NCBI RefSeq assembly: GCF_900143015.1
Contig: NZ_FSRT01000002.1
Location: 186,001 to 250,000, forward strand
From: Fibrobacter sp. UWB11
Lineage (GTDB): Bacteria; Fibrobacterota; Fibrobacteria; Fibrobacterales; Fibrobacteraceae
Direction of reading: 5' to 3'
Length of the DNA: 64,000 nt
Part shown: piece after piece, positions 34,582 to 43,745 of the stretch
Numbering within the stretch: the first letter of the stretch is position 1
Layout of the letters: every line of letters begins with the position of its first letter
Notes under the pieces: generated by a model
Told to the model about the DNA's origin: nothing
What the model saw: only the letters and a program-made list of their open reading frames with translations
Databases searched by the model: none
Program-made: the position numbers and the translations under genes

Positions 34582-35763
34582 TTACATGTCGCCGGTGGTG
34601 AACCTGCTCTTGTCGCGCAAATGCGTAAGGAGCATGCCCAGCACGAAGTAGATAACCGCCTGTATCGCTAGTAGGTAAAGTTTAGGCGCCACATCGTAAA
34701 TGTCACCGCCCATCTGCTCAATTGAAAGCCAAGCAGGTACCGCAAACGTGCTCGGCAAGATGTACGAAAATCCCACCATCCAGCTCGGCATCAAGTAACT
34801 TGGCCAGCTAAAGTTCGCAAGGAACAATACAGGAATGGAGAGGTTCAGAAACAACTGCATGCTCGATTCACGATGCAGGAATACTTGTGAGAGGCACATG
34901 CCAAAGTTAATGACCGACGCAAGGAACACCACTGCAAAAACCATCATCGGCAAAAGTTCACCACGCCGCGGGAAGTCAAAGACATTGTAAATGAAGCAAT
35001 GGTAGAACAGAATGAATCCGCAATAATGCAAGAAGTACGCCAGCGAACGTCCTAAGTAACGATAGGGCAAACTTTCGTTCTCGACTTCGGAATAACGCTG
35101 GTTCCTGCGGAAACGACGATGACCGCGAGCACCGCCCATAATGCAAATGCCGATAATCAACGACTGCTGCAATATCACGACAAGCACACTCGGGACAACA
35201 TAATTCGAATAGCTGCCGGTATTGTTGAACATAGTCTGAATCGAAAGCGGAATCGGATCGCGCATGGCCATCGCTTTAGCCGAAGGCACTTTTTTGCCAA
35301 GTGCAATCGCCTTGACTTTACTGACCGCGCCGACCGTCAAAGCGCAAGTCGAAAATGCAGTACCGATTGTACCGTGAAGCATCACGTAGGCGCCATGCGT
35401 AAAGATGTTTATCTTTGTCGGCTTCTTGTTCAGCAAATCCTTTTCCATATTCTCGGGAATGACCATGAAACCGAAAATATCTTCGCGGGCCATGGCGGTT
35501 TCTGCTTCGAGCATGTCGTTATAGACGGCCTTGACTTCGACCTGTTGCGTTGCAGAAGCCATTCGCGTCAGTTCACGGGACTTTGCCGAATGGTCCAAAT
35601 CCACAATTGCCACCGGAACACGAGAGACCGTCTGGTTCATATATGCCGTCGGATAGTAGAACGCATAAAGGATACCAGCAACAACAAGCAAGAGCACTGC
35701 CGCAGGATCAGTGAAGAACAACTTCCATTCCGTCAAGGTTACTTTCAAAAGACGACTAATCAT
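34582..35763 (-). CDS. ABC-2 type transporter permease (second of pair)
   Basis: A protein of 393 residues from ATG 35763, which has a perfect AGGAGG site; a longer frame upstream is not used. One N-terminal membrane helix (about 18-36) is followed by an extracytoplasmic domain (about 45-200) and five C-terminal helices. VPVAIVDLDHSAKSRELTRM is typical of the ABC-2 (YhhJ/YbhR-like) permeases that work with HlyD-type partners in drug or lipid export. It overlaps the preceding permease by 8 nt, consistent with translational coupling. No ATP-binding subunit is encoded next to it. Confidence 0.88.
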   Translation of the reverse strand: MISRLLKVTLTEWKLFFTDPAAVLLLVVAGILYAFYYPTAYMNQTVSRVPVAIVDLDHSAKSRELTRMASATQQVEVKAVYNDMLEAETAMAREDIFGFMVIPENMEKDLLNKKPTKINIFTHGAYVMLHGTIGTAFSTCALTVGAVSKVKAIALGKKVPSAKAMAMRDPIPLSIQTMFNNTGSYSNYVVPSVLVVILQQSLIIGICIMGGARGHRRFRRNQRYSEVENESLPYRYLGRSLAYFLHYCGFILFYHCFIYNVFDFPRRGELLPMMVFAVVFLASVINFGMCLSQVFLHRESSMQLFLNLSIPVLFLANFSWPSYLMPSWMVGFSYILPSTFAVPAWLSIEQMGGDIYDVAPKLYLLAIQAVIYFVLGMLLTHLRDKSRFTTGDM

Positions 35764-36973
35764 GTTTTCGCCTCCTGACTTTCTCCAGCACACTTTTAAA
35801 CAGCGCATCTACGGTAATCTCGCCATCTTCTTCGACAACGACCGGCATTTGAGAATCATGCTTCAAGCGGTACTTCCAACGGAGAACCATTGTAAAGCAC
35901 CCGAACAAAGTCCAGAAGAGCGCCATGCCAGCCATGAGCTTGACAACTTCCCAAGATGCAGCCATGCCGACATCGCCAAGAAGCATCATGGACTGCACAC
36001 GGAGCACGTGAGTCAACGGCAACAAAAACGCAAAGCAACGCACGGCAAACGGCATAGCCATCACGGGGAACGTCTGGCCGGCAAAAGCAAACGCAGGGCC
36101 GCCAATCACGCCCGAAACGCCTGTGGCAATACGCATCACGCCAGTCACACCTACAAATACCATTCCCGCCCCCACGCAGCAAATCACCATCAAGAGTTGC
36201 GCCACGGAGACCATCACAAATTCTTCAAAGCCCATCGGCATGAGCATGCGATGCGTGTACGCATAACATCCCATGTATTCAAGCCAAAGAATGATAACGG
36301 CAGGAACAAATGAAGCAACGCCAAGCGTCACCCAGGAACGTTCTGCATACTGGTAAAATTCACGCACGCGCTTGTCGCGCAACGGGAACGAAGCGATATA
36401 TACCGCCACAAGCATCGCCGCCAAGTGGAACATTGCCGATACAAGTCCAAGCGCTAGGAATCCCTGATAATTGCCTTCGATGTTACCAACCGAATGGATT
36501 TCTGTTTTTATAGGATCTTCAAACGAAGCCGTAAAAAGTTCAGAACCCACATCGGTGAGCACCGCACGAATTTCCTTTGTTGCAAACATGTTCGTGAGGT
36601 AATTCTGGCCGCTGGAATAAACAGGAATCACAGGCGCTTCAAGGCGGAGTGCACGGCGTTCCAATTCATTCGGAAACACGATAAACGTTTGCAAGTCTCC
36701 ACGGATTACCGCGTGTTCACACTCGCCCATGTCATGGCAAATCAGCTTGACATCAAGCACAGGGCTAGACTGGAGAGCACGTTCAAGGCGATCGGCAAGT
36801 TGACTATTATCTTGCTTGACAATACCAATCGGGATGTGCTGCACGATTTCGCTCGAAAACATCTCCAGCATAAACACAGAGACGCCTACGGGGAGCACCG
36901 CAAGAATCATCCACAAAACAATCTTGTGGCCAAAGTAAATTTTCCCGATTGTCTTTAAAAGACCTTTCAGCAC
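35756..36973 (-). CDS. ABC-2 type transporter permease (first of pair)
   Basis: A protein of 405 residues starting at GTG 36973, with AGAAGG close upstream. Same layout as its neighbour: N-terminal helix (about 20-38), large periplasmic domain with HIPIGIVKQDNSQLADRLERAL, and five to six C-terminal helices. Paralogous permeases of this type form heterodimers. The HlyD gene ends 19 nt upstream. A cytoplasmic tail (EEDGEITVDALFKSVLEKVRRRKHD) follows the last helix. Confidence 0.88.
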   Translation of the reverse strand: MLKGLLKTIGKIYFGHKIVLWMILAVLPVGVSVFMLEMFSSEIVQHIPIGIVKQDNSQLADRLERALQSSPVLDVKLICHDMGECEHAVIRGDLQTFIVFPNELERRALRLEAPVIPVYSSGQNYLTNMFATKEIRAVLTDVGSELFTASFEDPIKTEIHSVGNIEGNYQGFLALGLVSAMFHLAAMLVAVYIASFPLRDKRVREFYQYAERSWVTLGVASFVPAVIILWLEYMGCYAYTHRMLMPMGFEEFVMVSVAQLLMVICCVGAGMVFVGVTGVMRIATGVSGVIGGPAFAFAGQTFPVMAMPFAVRCFAFLLPLTHVLRVQSMMLLGDVGMAASWEVVKLMAGMALFWTLFGCFTMVLRWKYRLKHDSQMPVVVEEDGEITVDALFKSVLEKVRRRKHD

Positions 36974-36992
36974 AATAACCTTCTATTGCAGC

Positions 36993-37991
36993 TTACTGAA
37001 TATCGTCAACAGGGAACAGAACGCTCATGCCCGGGCGGAGATTTTCAACCTTGTGGGTCGGGCGCATACGGACTTCGAATGTCTTGAGGTCAAAGCCAGA
37101 GCTTTCCTTGGAGCTGCGCCATGTGGCATAGTCACCGACAGAAGCAATGTAGCTTACGACCATTTCGACAGTCTTGTCGAGAGCCGGAACCTGGAGATAG
37201 AATTTTTTGCCCTTGAACACTTTCTTAAGGTAATCTTCGCGGAGGTGGAACACAGCCCAGGAATCGTTCAAGTCCGTCACAGCGATAATCGGCATACCAG
37301 AACCAACGACTTCACCTTCTTCGGCAAGCTTGAGAGATACTTCGCCAGAAATCGGCGTGCGGATTTTGGTTTCTTCGAGGTAAGCATCGACTTCGGCATT
37401 TGCACCCTTCGCCTGCATCACGAGAGCGTTTGCAGCAGCCTTGTCTTCGCTACGAGCACCAGCAACGGCCTGTTTGTACTGGGCGCGAGCAGCATCGGCT
37501 GCGGACTGAGAAGCCTTCATCTGCGTTTCGGCTTCGTCGCGCTTTTGCAACGGGAGCACGCCTTCGTTATAAAGCTTTTGCACGCGGTTGTAGGTGTTCT
37601 TTGCAAGAGTTGCGGCTTCTTGAGCGCGGTCAGCCATGGCCTTAAGAGCAGTAATATCTTCACTGCGGGCACCATTGCGAGCCTTGCTTGCCTGAGCCTT
37701 AGCAGCACCAAGAGCACCTTGCGCCTGCATCTTCTTGGCTTCGATTTCTGGGCTACTGATAACAGCCACTAAAGAATCTTTCGTCACGACATCGCCTTCG
37801 TGAACGAGCAAGCGTTCGATACGGCCAGGAACCTTCCCTGCCACGAGCACGCGGCGAGCTTCCATCTGGCCTTGCAAGAACTGTTCGCGCGGTTGCGTTG
37901 CAAACTGTTGGAGTTGGGAAATTCCCATAATAACCAACACAATCAAAGCAATAACGACTACTACTTTTCCAATCATCTTTAACGCGTTCAT
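36993..37991 (-). CDS. HlyD-type membrane fusion protein
   Basis: A protein of 332 residues with a single N-terminal helix (about 8-24), the lipoyl half-motifs (GKVPGRIERLLVHEGDVVTKDSL and IRTPISGEVSLKLAEEGEVV), a long alpha-helical hairpin between them (about 85-190) with repeated GARSED segments, and a beta-barrel domain at the end. It joins the inner-membrane permeases to the TolC-like protein encoded just upstream. The start codon overlaps the outer-membrane-factor stop by 1 nt. Confidence 0.92.
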   Translation of the reverse strand: MNALKMIGKVVVVIALIVLVIMGISQLQQFATQPREQFLQGQMEARRVLVAGKVPGRIERLLVHEGDVVTKDSLVAVISSPEIEAKKMQAQGALGAAKAQASKARNGARSEDITALKAMADRAQEAATLAKNTYNRVQKLYNEGVLPLQKRDEAETQMKASQSAADAARAQYKQAVAGARSEDKAAANALVMQAKGANAEVDAYLEETKIRTPISGEVSLKLAEEGEVVGSGMPIIAVTDLNDSWAVFHLREDYLKKVFKGKKFYLQVPALDKTVEMVVSYIASVGDYATWRSSKESSGFDLKTFEVRMRPTHKVENLRPGMSVLFPVDDIQ

Positions 37992-39643
37992 TATTTATTC
38001 TCCGTTTCTAAATTTTGTTCGGCAGGCTGTACAACTTCACTGGATCCTTCGCTCTGCTCAGGATGACGAGCGGCGTCGGTTGCTGAGCTTTCCGAAGCAT
38101 CGACAGGCTTTTCAACCACAAGTTGCTTAGACACAAGAACTGTACCCGCCGTAGAGACTTCGCCAGCGGCTTCGAGGAGTCCAAGCCAAGCAATAACGGC
38201 ATCGTAATGAGCCTTGAGGTCAGCCACCTGTAAGCGAGAAAGAGCAAGTTCAGCATCCACAACATCAAGGCCTGTTGCAAGCCCTGCTTCATAAGCCTTG
38301 TTCTGGCTGCGCAACGCTTCGTCGGCAAGTTCACGCGTCTTGGCGAGGCTTACAAGCCTACCCTTTGCGTGTTCCAGTTCGCGCCAGCGCTTTTCGACCA
38401 GGAGCTTCAAGTTGTCAATAGTTTCTTCTTCGAGACTACCCAAGGAGCGGTCCATTGCCTTTGCGGAACTGACCTTTGCGCGGGTATCTCCACCCTTGAA
38501 AATGTCCCACTGCATCTTGGCACCAATAGCCCATTCCGGTTCCAAAATCGTCAAGTCCTTGGTGTAAAGTTCCTTGTAGCCAAACAATGCAATTGTCGGG
38601 AAATAATCGGCGCGGGCGGCGCTAATGGCGTTCTGGTTACGCTTGCGCTCAATGCGCAACTGACGGAGACCCGGATGTTTGTCAATAGCAAGAGCCTTGA
38701 ATTCATCCATCGTGCGGATGCCTTCGGGCGATTCCACCGGCGTTGTGGCGGTAAGGCTCGTGTCCGTGTGCAAAAGACTTGCAAGGGCCATGCGGGCAAG
38801 CGACTGGTCGCGAAGAGCATCTTCGTAAGCGTTCTCGGCTTCGGCCAAGGCCACTTCGGCACGGAGGCGTTCGGTCTTGCTAATCTGACCACCCTCTTCG
38901 AGTTTCTTGGAACGTTCAAGATGTTCGGCAAGATCCTTCTTGGTTGTTTCGCGCATCACGACAAGTTCTTCGCACAAGCGAAGCGTAAAATACTTTGTCG
39001 CGACATCCATGAGGACGGTGTTCTGCGCCATTTCGAATTCAGCCTTGCGGGCGTTCACATTTTCCTTGGCGGCATCGTATGCAGAATAAATTTTGAGACC
39101 GGTAAAAATCGGCCACACAACACTAAGGCGAGCATTAAAGAACCAATCGTCCTGCACCTTCATGTTGAAATCGGCATTCTCTGCGGCCGAACCATACTTT
39201 TCCGCAGTCTGCTGGGCAAACGTTTCCGGAGAACCCGTGCCAAGCTTTTCCTTGAGGGCGTTTTCGGCATAAGCCTTTGCCTGGGCTTCGTTCCCCGTCT
39301 TGGCATAGGCGCCTTCGTAAGCCTGCTTATAGCCAGCGGAAGCCTTGTTGTAGGCATCGATATAAGCCTTGGAATAAGCGGCCGCACCAGCGACATCGCT
39401 CATTCGCCCAAGATCTATCGAAATCGGGTCATTAATTTTTGTAATACCCGCCGAAAGACTCACTGTCGGGAAAAAACGAGCAAAAGCTTCGTCCTTGCCA
39501 CTTTGGGCAATATCAACTTTTGCCTTTTCAGCCTTAATTTTGGAATTGTTGGCCATGGCCATATCCAGCGCATCTTGCAAAGAAAGCGCTGCAGCATTAC
39601 AGGCCACGCAACCACAGAGAATAAAAGCAAAGTACCGTTTCAT
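37991..39643 (-). CDS. TolC-like outer-membrane efflux protein
   Basis: A protein of 550 residues from ATG 39643, which begins the signal peptide MKRYFAFILCGCVACNAAA. Two OEP repeats are seen, the first containing a low-complexity Ala/Tyr/Lys-rich insertion (about 95-150) and the second ending near residue 510. The last 40 residues are a disordered tail that includes AARHPEQSEGSSEV, the translation of an inserted dispersed repeat. It would form the outer-membrane duct of the exporter with the HlyD protein and two permeases that follow. The operon probably starts here. Confidence 0.9.
   Translation of the reverse strand: MKRYFAFILCGCVACNAAALSLQDALDMAMANNSKIKAEKAKVDIAQSGKDEAFARFFPTVSLSAGITKINDPISIDLGRMSDVAGAAAYSKAYIDAYNKASAGYKQAYEGAYAKTGNEAQAKAYAENALKEKLGTGSPETFAQQTAEKYGSAAENADFNMKVQDDWFFNARLSVVWPIFTGLKIYSAYDAAKENVNARKAEFEMAQNTVLMDVATKYFTLRLCEELVVMRETTKKDLAEHLERSKKLEEGGQISKTERLRAEVALAEAENAYEDALRDQSLARMALASLLHTDTSLTATTPVESPEGIRTMDEFKALAIDKHPGLRQLRIERKRNQNAISAARADYFPTIALFGYKELYTKDLTILEPEWAIGAKMQWDIFKGGDTRAKVSSAKAMDRSLGSLEEETIDNLKLLVEKRWRELEHAKGRLVSLAKTRELADEALRSQNKAYEAGLATGLDVVDAELALSRLQVADLKAHYDAVIAWLGLLEAAGEVSTAGTVLVSKQLVVEKPVDASESSATDAARHPEQSEGSSEVVQPAEQNLETENK
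38042..38067. repeat. Dispersed repeat inserted inside the TolC-like gene
   Basis: On the minus strand this 26-nt element begins GTCATCCTGAGC and ends GAAGGATCC. Its translation, HPEQSEGS, is the signature of a repeat family that appears in many bacterial genomes. It keeps the reading frame open and sits in the disordered C-terminal tail. Confidence 0.65.
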
Positions 39644-39715
39644 AGCTACATTAATAATACAAAAAGATGTCAATAGTAGCAATTCCAAAACGGCGCAATA
39701 CACTCATGTAATAAA

Positions 39716-39744
39716 AAAAGTTCCGACAAAATGTCGGAACTTTT
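39716..39744 (-). terminator. Terminator after the lamin-tail lipoprotein operon
   Basis: AAAAGTTCCGACA (39716-39728) pairs perfectly with TGTCGGAACTTTT (39732-39744) around a 3-nt loop, and A/T runs flank it on both sides. It ends the five-gene operon 26 nt past the last stop and insulates it from the TolC-like operon. Confidence 0.85.
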
Positions 39745-39769
39745 GGCGTAAAACTCAAAATGAACTAAA

Positions 39770-41491
39770 CTAGTTACCCGGAGTCGGTGCTTTAGCTTCC
39801 CAAGCGGTGTAGCCGTAGCCCGCCGTAGTAAATTCCTTACGGTTGAGACTCTTGCCCTTACCATCAGTATCTGTCATTCCAGCCCAACGGTCACTGTAGA
39901 GCGTTGCGTCAGAAATTTCATAATACCACTGTTTGACACCGCCATTTTCCACAAACGAATACGGCTTCTTGACGGCGACAGTTTCACCACGGTTCGAAAG
40001 CTTACCGGCATAGTAACATATAGGAACGGATTCAGGAATCGTATAACGAGCGCGGAGCAAAGCATCCTTTCCCTTCAAGGAGTCGTTAAATAGAACCATC
40101 TTTCCACCTGCAGGAATAACATCGGTAGCAGCAAATTCAAGGTTTACACCTTCAACCTTCCAGCCGTGCGGAGTGTTATTCACGCTTTCGACCAAAGTAA
40201 CAGCTTCAGTTCCTTTATTTACAAGTTCGAGGAATTCAAGATCATTCGGATTGTTTTCATCTTCGTGATAGTGAATTTCGCTGATGAAAATAGGACCGGC
40301 CTTGAGAGCGGAGTTTGCAGCACCCGGAGTTTCCGTTGCCATAGCGCCCTGAGCTACAGTACCTGCAACCTGGACAACGCCACTGGACTGCTTACCCGCA
40401 GAAAGCAGCAAGCTCGATTCCAGACCCGTACGAGCGCCACCAACGACTTCGTACAGATAAATTTCATCGCCGTTATCGCTCAAATAGAGACCTTCGCCAA
40501 ATACGGCAGCAGTTGCTTCAAGGAGCAAATAACCATTGGCCGGAACTACAGTATTCGTACCACCAATTGTCCAAGTTTTGCCCTTGCCATCGTTTTTACG
40601 CTTGGATACAAGTTCCCAGCCGGCAACATCAACAGGAGCGGCACCAGAATTGTAAAGTTCCACCCAGCCATCCTTATTAGCGGCAGCATTAATGTCATAC
40701 GGCTTGATTTCGTTCAAGCGGACCGTAGAGGCATCAAGAACCTGATCGTTACCTACGCACGGATTACCATTGACAGCAACACTTGCGCCCCAAGAAGTCG
40801 GGTCAGCTTCGTTACCGGAGCCCCTATAAACTAGAGTACGCCCATTGCCATTGGCAAGGCTCGGCCAAGGAGGATTGTTGCTGAATGCGGCACTGACGTC
40901 ACCTTCGCCCTTAAGCTTGACATCGACAACATCGCCTTCGTTCACAAGCTTTGCGACAGCTCCAGTCTTGGGATCATTATCCCACGGGCCATAAACTTTA
41001 CAGCCGGCCGGAAGACTCGGATAAGTCTGATTGAACAAGGCAACATCGTTCGTGACGATGACATATTCGCCCGCTTTCAAGGAACCGGTCGGGAAATTGA
41101 AAGAAACGGCACCATCTAAGCGGAGATTGCTGAGCTGCATGTCCGTAATATCCGGGCCTTTCTTGATATAAACTTCAATCCATTCGAGCGCAGAACCACC
41201 CGCAGCGTTGTACATGATTTCGGAAACACCCATGTTCGTAATCGAACTATCGACGACGCCTTCGCCACTGGAGCTAGACAACACCGGAACAGGATTGTTA
41301 GCGGAAGACGAAGATACAACAATATCCGAAGAAGATGTCAAAACATCACCACTGCTATTCGGCTGTACAGCAGAGCTGCTCGAAGTATAACTTTCTGGCG
41401 GTGTTACGGGACTAGCGTCATCGGAGCAGGCAGAGAACATGCCGAGCACAGAAACACAGGTGCCAACAGCAAGCAATTTTTTAGTATTCAT
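39770..41491 (-). CDS. Lipoprotein with three lamin-tail domains
   Basis: A protein of 573 residues from ATG 41491 (AAGGAAGG site). The N-terminus ends in FSACSDD (lipobox). A Ser-rich linker (about 30-80) follows, then three lamin-tail-like beta-sandwich units: MGVSEIMYNAAGGSALEWIEVY (first), VRLNEIKPYDINAA...GWVELYN (second) and IFISEIHYHEDENNP...LEFLELVN (third), each with a repeated (V/G)-x-E-(I/L)...-(W/F)(I/V/L)E(V/L) start and a PANGYLLLEA or IPAGGKMVLFND strand. In bacteria such domains occur on surface proteins, often with CotH-like kinases, and CotH/VTC/DUF4956 genes commonly cluster. Here the CotH catalytic region is missing and only the domains remain. Last gene of the operon; probably surface-exposed. 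Confidence 0.85.
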   Translation of the reverse strand: MNTKKLLAVGTCVSVLGMFSACSDDASPVTPPESYTSSSSAVQPNSSGDVLTSSSDIVVSSSSANNPVPVLSSSSGEGVVDSSITNMGVSEIMYNAAGGSALEWIEVYIKKGPDITDMQLSNLRLDGAVSFNFPTGSLKAGEYVIVTNDVALFNQTYPSLPAGCKVYGPWDNDPKTGAVAKLVNEGDVVDVKLKGEGDVSAAFSNNPPWPSLANGNGRTLVYRGSGNEADPTSWGASVAVNGNPCVGNDQVLDASTVRLNEIKPYDINAAANKDGWVELYNSGAAPVDVAGWELVSKRKNDGKGKTWTIGGTNTVVPANGYLLLEATAAVFGEGLYLSDNGDEIYLYEVVGGARTGLESSLLLSAGKQSSGVVQVAGTVAQGAMATETPGAANSALKAGPIFISEIHYHEDENNPNDLEFLELVNKGTEAVTLVESVNNTPHGWKVEGVNLEFAATDVIPAGGKMVLFNDSLKGKDALLRARYTIPESVPICYYAGKLSNRGETVAVKKPYSFVENGGVKQWYYEISDATLYSDRWAGMTDTDGKGKSLNRKEFTTAGYGYTAWEAKAPTPGN

Positions 41492-41525
41492 AAGCGCCTT
41501 CCTTGTTTTGTAGTTTAAATCCATT

Positions 41526-42344
41526 TTAGAAATTTCCCGCGAGAGAAGTCCAGTACGGGCTCTTGAAACGTCGCGGATTTTCGTAAACACGTTTCCATTC
41601 AGCAGCTGCGTTTCCGAACTTGGAGAATGCACCGTGTTTTAAATTCAATGCACGAATCAGGTCAAACATCCAGTAAGGCATCTGGGCGGCCGGGCACTTG
41701 AGTTCAAGCACGGCATCGGCACCCGGCTGGAAGAATCGCGGGAGCCCCGTGGAGTGCATGTAGTGCGGATCCACAGTGTAGTCAAAACCGTTTTCTTCAC
41801 GGAAGCGCATACCGGTGTCAATCGTCACGCGGGAATACTCTTCGCGAAGCCCGAACCATGCACGACGCTTGTACTGCGTGAGGAGTCGCGGATGAGCCCC
41901 ATGGAGTTCAGTCTTGTACAAAAAGTCCTTGAGGTACATGCGGTCTTTACTGCTCTTGCACGGCCATTCATCGGGCTTCATGTGCCAAACTTCACCGGGA
42001 TTGATTCCCTTGATCGTTGCACGGCTCTTGTAGCAGATGTTACGAATCTTGCGCTTGACTTCGAAATGGAACGTACCGTCCTGAGCGGGGTGCTCGCCGT
42101 ACGTGCGGATACGCATATTGAAACGGTCCAAGAGCTGTTTCTTTTTCCAGCCGAGGAATGTCCACGTCGGAGTATCCAGATACAGATTCGTAATCCAATA
42201 GAATCCACCCGGAGTAATCTTGGAATAATAGTCTTCTTCGCAATACGGCGCCAAGAACGCACCAATCCGGTCCGCCCATTCGACGGGGATATGGTACTTC
42301 AGTTCGAAGCGTTCAAGAAGACTAAATCCGCGGGCTTCAGCCAT
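41526..42344 (-). CDS. VTC-domain polyphosphate polymerase-like protein
   Basis: A soluble protein of 272 residues with the tunnel-shaped VTC domain, which in yeast Vtc4 makes inorganic polyphosphate from ATP. The basic and acidic residues that line the tunnel appear conserved: FELKYH at 13-18, NLYLDTP at 53-59, MRIRTYG at 77-83, FHFEVKRKI at 92-100, QYKRRAW at 157-163, VTIDTGMRF at 173-181, VLELKCP at 212-218 and FSKFGNA at 240-246. No signal peptide or membrane segment is present, so it acts on the cytoplasmic side. It lies between an outer-membrane factor gene (3-nt gap) and the lamin-tail lipoprotein. Activity is inferred from motif conservation; some bacterial members may use other substrates. 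Confidence 0.88.
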   Translation of the reverse strand: MAEARGFSLLERFELKYHIPVEWADRIGAFLAPYCEEDYYSKITPGGFYWITNLYLDTPTWTFLGWKKKQLLDRFNMRIRTYGEHPAQDGTFHFEVKRKIRNICYKSRATIKGINPGEVWHMKPDEWPCKSSKDRMYLKDFLYKTELHGAHPRLLTQYKRRAWFGLREEYSRVTIDTGMRFREENGFDYTVDPHYMHSTGLPRFFQPGADAVLELKCPAAQMPYWMFDLIRALNLKHGAFSKFGNAAAEWKRVYENPRRFKSPYWTSLAGNF

Positions 42345-42347
42345 AAA

Positions 42348-43745
42348 CTACCTGATTCCTTCACGAAGATGGTTCGTTACATCTTGACGAGCAAGACCAC
42401 CGGAGTAATCGAGCAAAGCCAAGTAACGGGCAAAAATATCGTATTCAAGCTTTGCAGCCTTCAAGTCACTTTCGAGAGCGCTTTCACGGGCGCGGAGAAG
42501 AAGGAGCGGGTCGGAGCCGGCTTTGTGAGCAAACTGTTCCATAAAGCCGCTTGCATTCACTTGTTCGGCATATTCCTTCAAGACCTTCCACTGATCGATA
42601 AGCGTAAGCACTTCTTCGGTGAGGCGAGCGACCTTCTGGTTCACTTCGCGGACTTCGTCCAAGTACTTGCTTTCGGCATCGAGCTTTTCGACCTGTTCGC
42701 GGAGGGTGGCGTCCTTGTTACTATCGAAGAACGGCAAGCGGAACGCGAGGTTCACAAAGAACTTGTCTGCAGTCTTGCGGTCATCCGTTTCGGCAACAAG
42801 TTTGCGGAGTGTATAAGAATTATCATAGCGGACACAAACGCCATCCATATAGCCACCAGTACAAGCCTTTTCATCCCATTCTTTGGCATACTTATTATAC
42901 TTGGCTTTGCTCACATCGCTGTAATCCAAATCCTTGTACTTTTCCATCAAGGATTCTACCTGGAGCGAGTAACCTATGCCTATATGAGAAATGTAGTTGC
43001 GGTCCTTGCTTGCATCCTGTTGCGCCTTAGAAATGTCGGAATCGCGCTTGCCCTTGGCGAGTGCCACAAGCGGGAAGTTTTCGTCAACAGTCACGCCGTT
43101 TTTAAGGAATTCGGCAAGTTCTTCCATCGTCGGGAGGAACGACGGATCCAAGGCGACGTTATCAAAGTCCGGAGCCCAAATCATCATCTTGAGTTCGGCA
43201 TCGCGGAGCGCCGTGCTGTCCGAAAGCAAGTTCGCCTTGAGCGAGGCGCTCTTTTCAAGTGAAGTCATCAAGTCTTCGGCATTGAACGAAGCAGAGCCGG
43301 ACTTGAGGTGGAGCACTTCGATACGGTCCTGAATAACCTGCAAAAGTTGCTTGTTGATTTCGTTAATCTTCTGGCGAAGCACATAGCGCACACCGCGTTC
43401 GTAGCGGTCGTAAAGGAGGATCGAACGTTCAACGGCAAAAGTAGCCTGCTGGTAATTCTTAACGGCCTCATAGTGAGCCTTGTCGGCAGCGCGTTCGCCA
43501 AAAGCCTGCGGAGTCACGCGGAGTTCAAAGTCATGCTTGGCAAAGCTAAAACCATCCAGCTGGTAACGGAGTTCCACCTTGTCCCAAAGCTTGAGGTTGC
43601 GTTCTTTCGATGTTGCTTCGGCGCGTTTTTCCGCGGCCTGGTATCTCGGGTCCGTTTTTGCGGATTCGATAAGCATATCCCAATTGAGGGGGCGCGCAAA
43701 AACAGCTGCGGAAAGAGCCAGTGTTATTAACGTTACGTTTTTCAT
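42348..43745 (-). CDS. TolC-like outer-membrane factor in the VTC operon
   Basis: A protein of 465 residues with a signal peptide (MKNVTLITLALSAAVFARP). The sequence is mostly long amphipathic helices (about 25-45, 75-130, 290-390, 400-455) with heptad-like spacing, as in OEP/TolC proteins, but the similarity is weaker than for the TolC-like protein at 38-39.6 kb. The ATG directly follows the TAA of the upstream HlyD gene, so the two are co-expressed. It is probably the outer-membrane duct of this system. Confidence 0.72.
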   Translation of the reverse strand: MKNVTLITLALSAAVFARPLNWDMLIESAKTDPRYQAAEKRAEATSKERNLKLWDKVELRYQLDGFSFAKHDFELRVTPQAFGERAADKAHYEAVKNYQQATFAVERSILLYDRYERGVRYVLRQKINEINKQLLQVIQDRIEVLHLKSGSASFNAEDLMTSLEKSASLKANLLSDSTALRDAELKMMIWAPDFDNVALDPSFLPTMEELAEFLKNGVTVDENFPLVALAKGKRDSDISKAQQDASKDRNYISHIGIGYSLQVESLMEKYKDLDYSDVSKAKYNKYAKEWDEKACTGGYMDGVCVRYDNSYTLRKLVAETDDRKTADKFFVNLAFRLPFFDSNKDATLREQVEKLDAESKYLDEVREVNQKVARLTEEVLTLIDQWKVLKEYAEQVNASGFMEQFAHKAGSDPLLLLRARESALESDLKAAKLEYDIFARYLALLDYSGGLARQDVTNHLREGIR

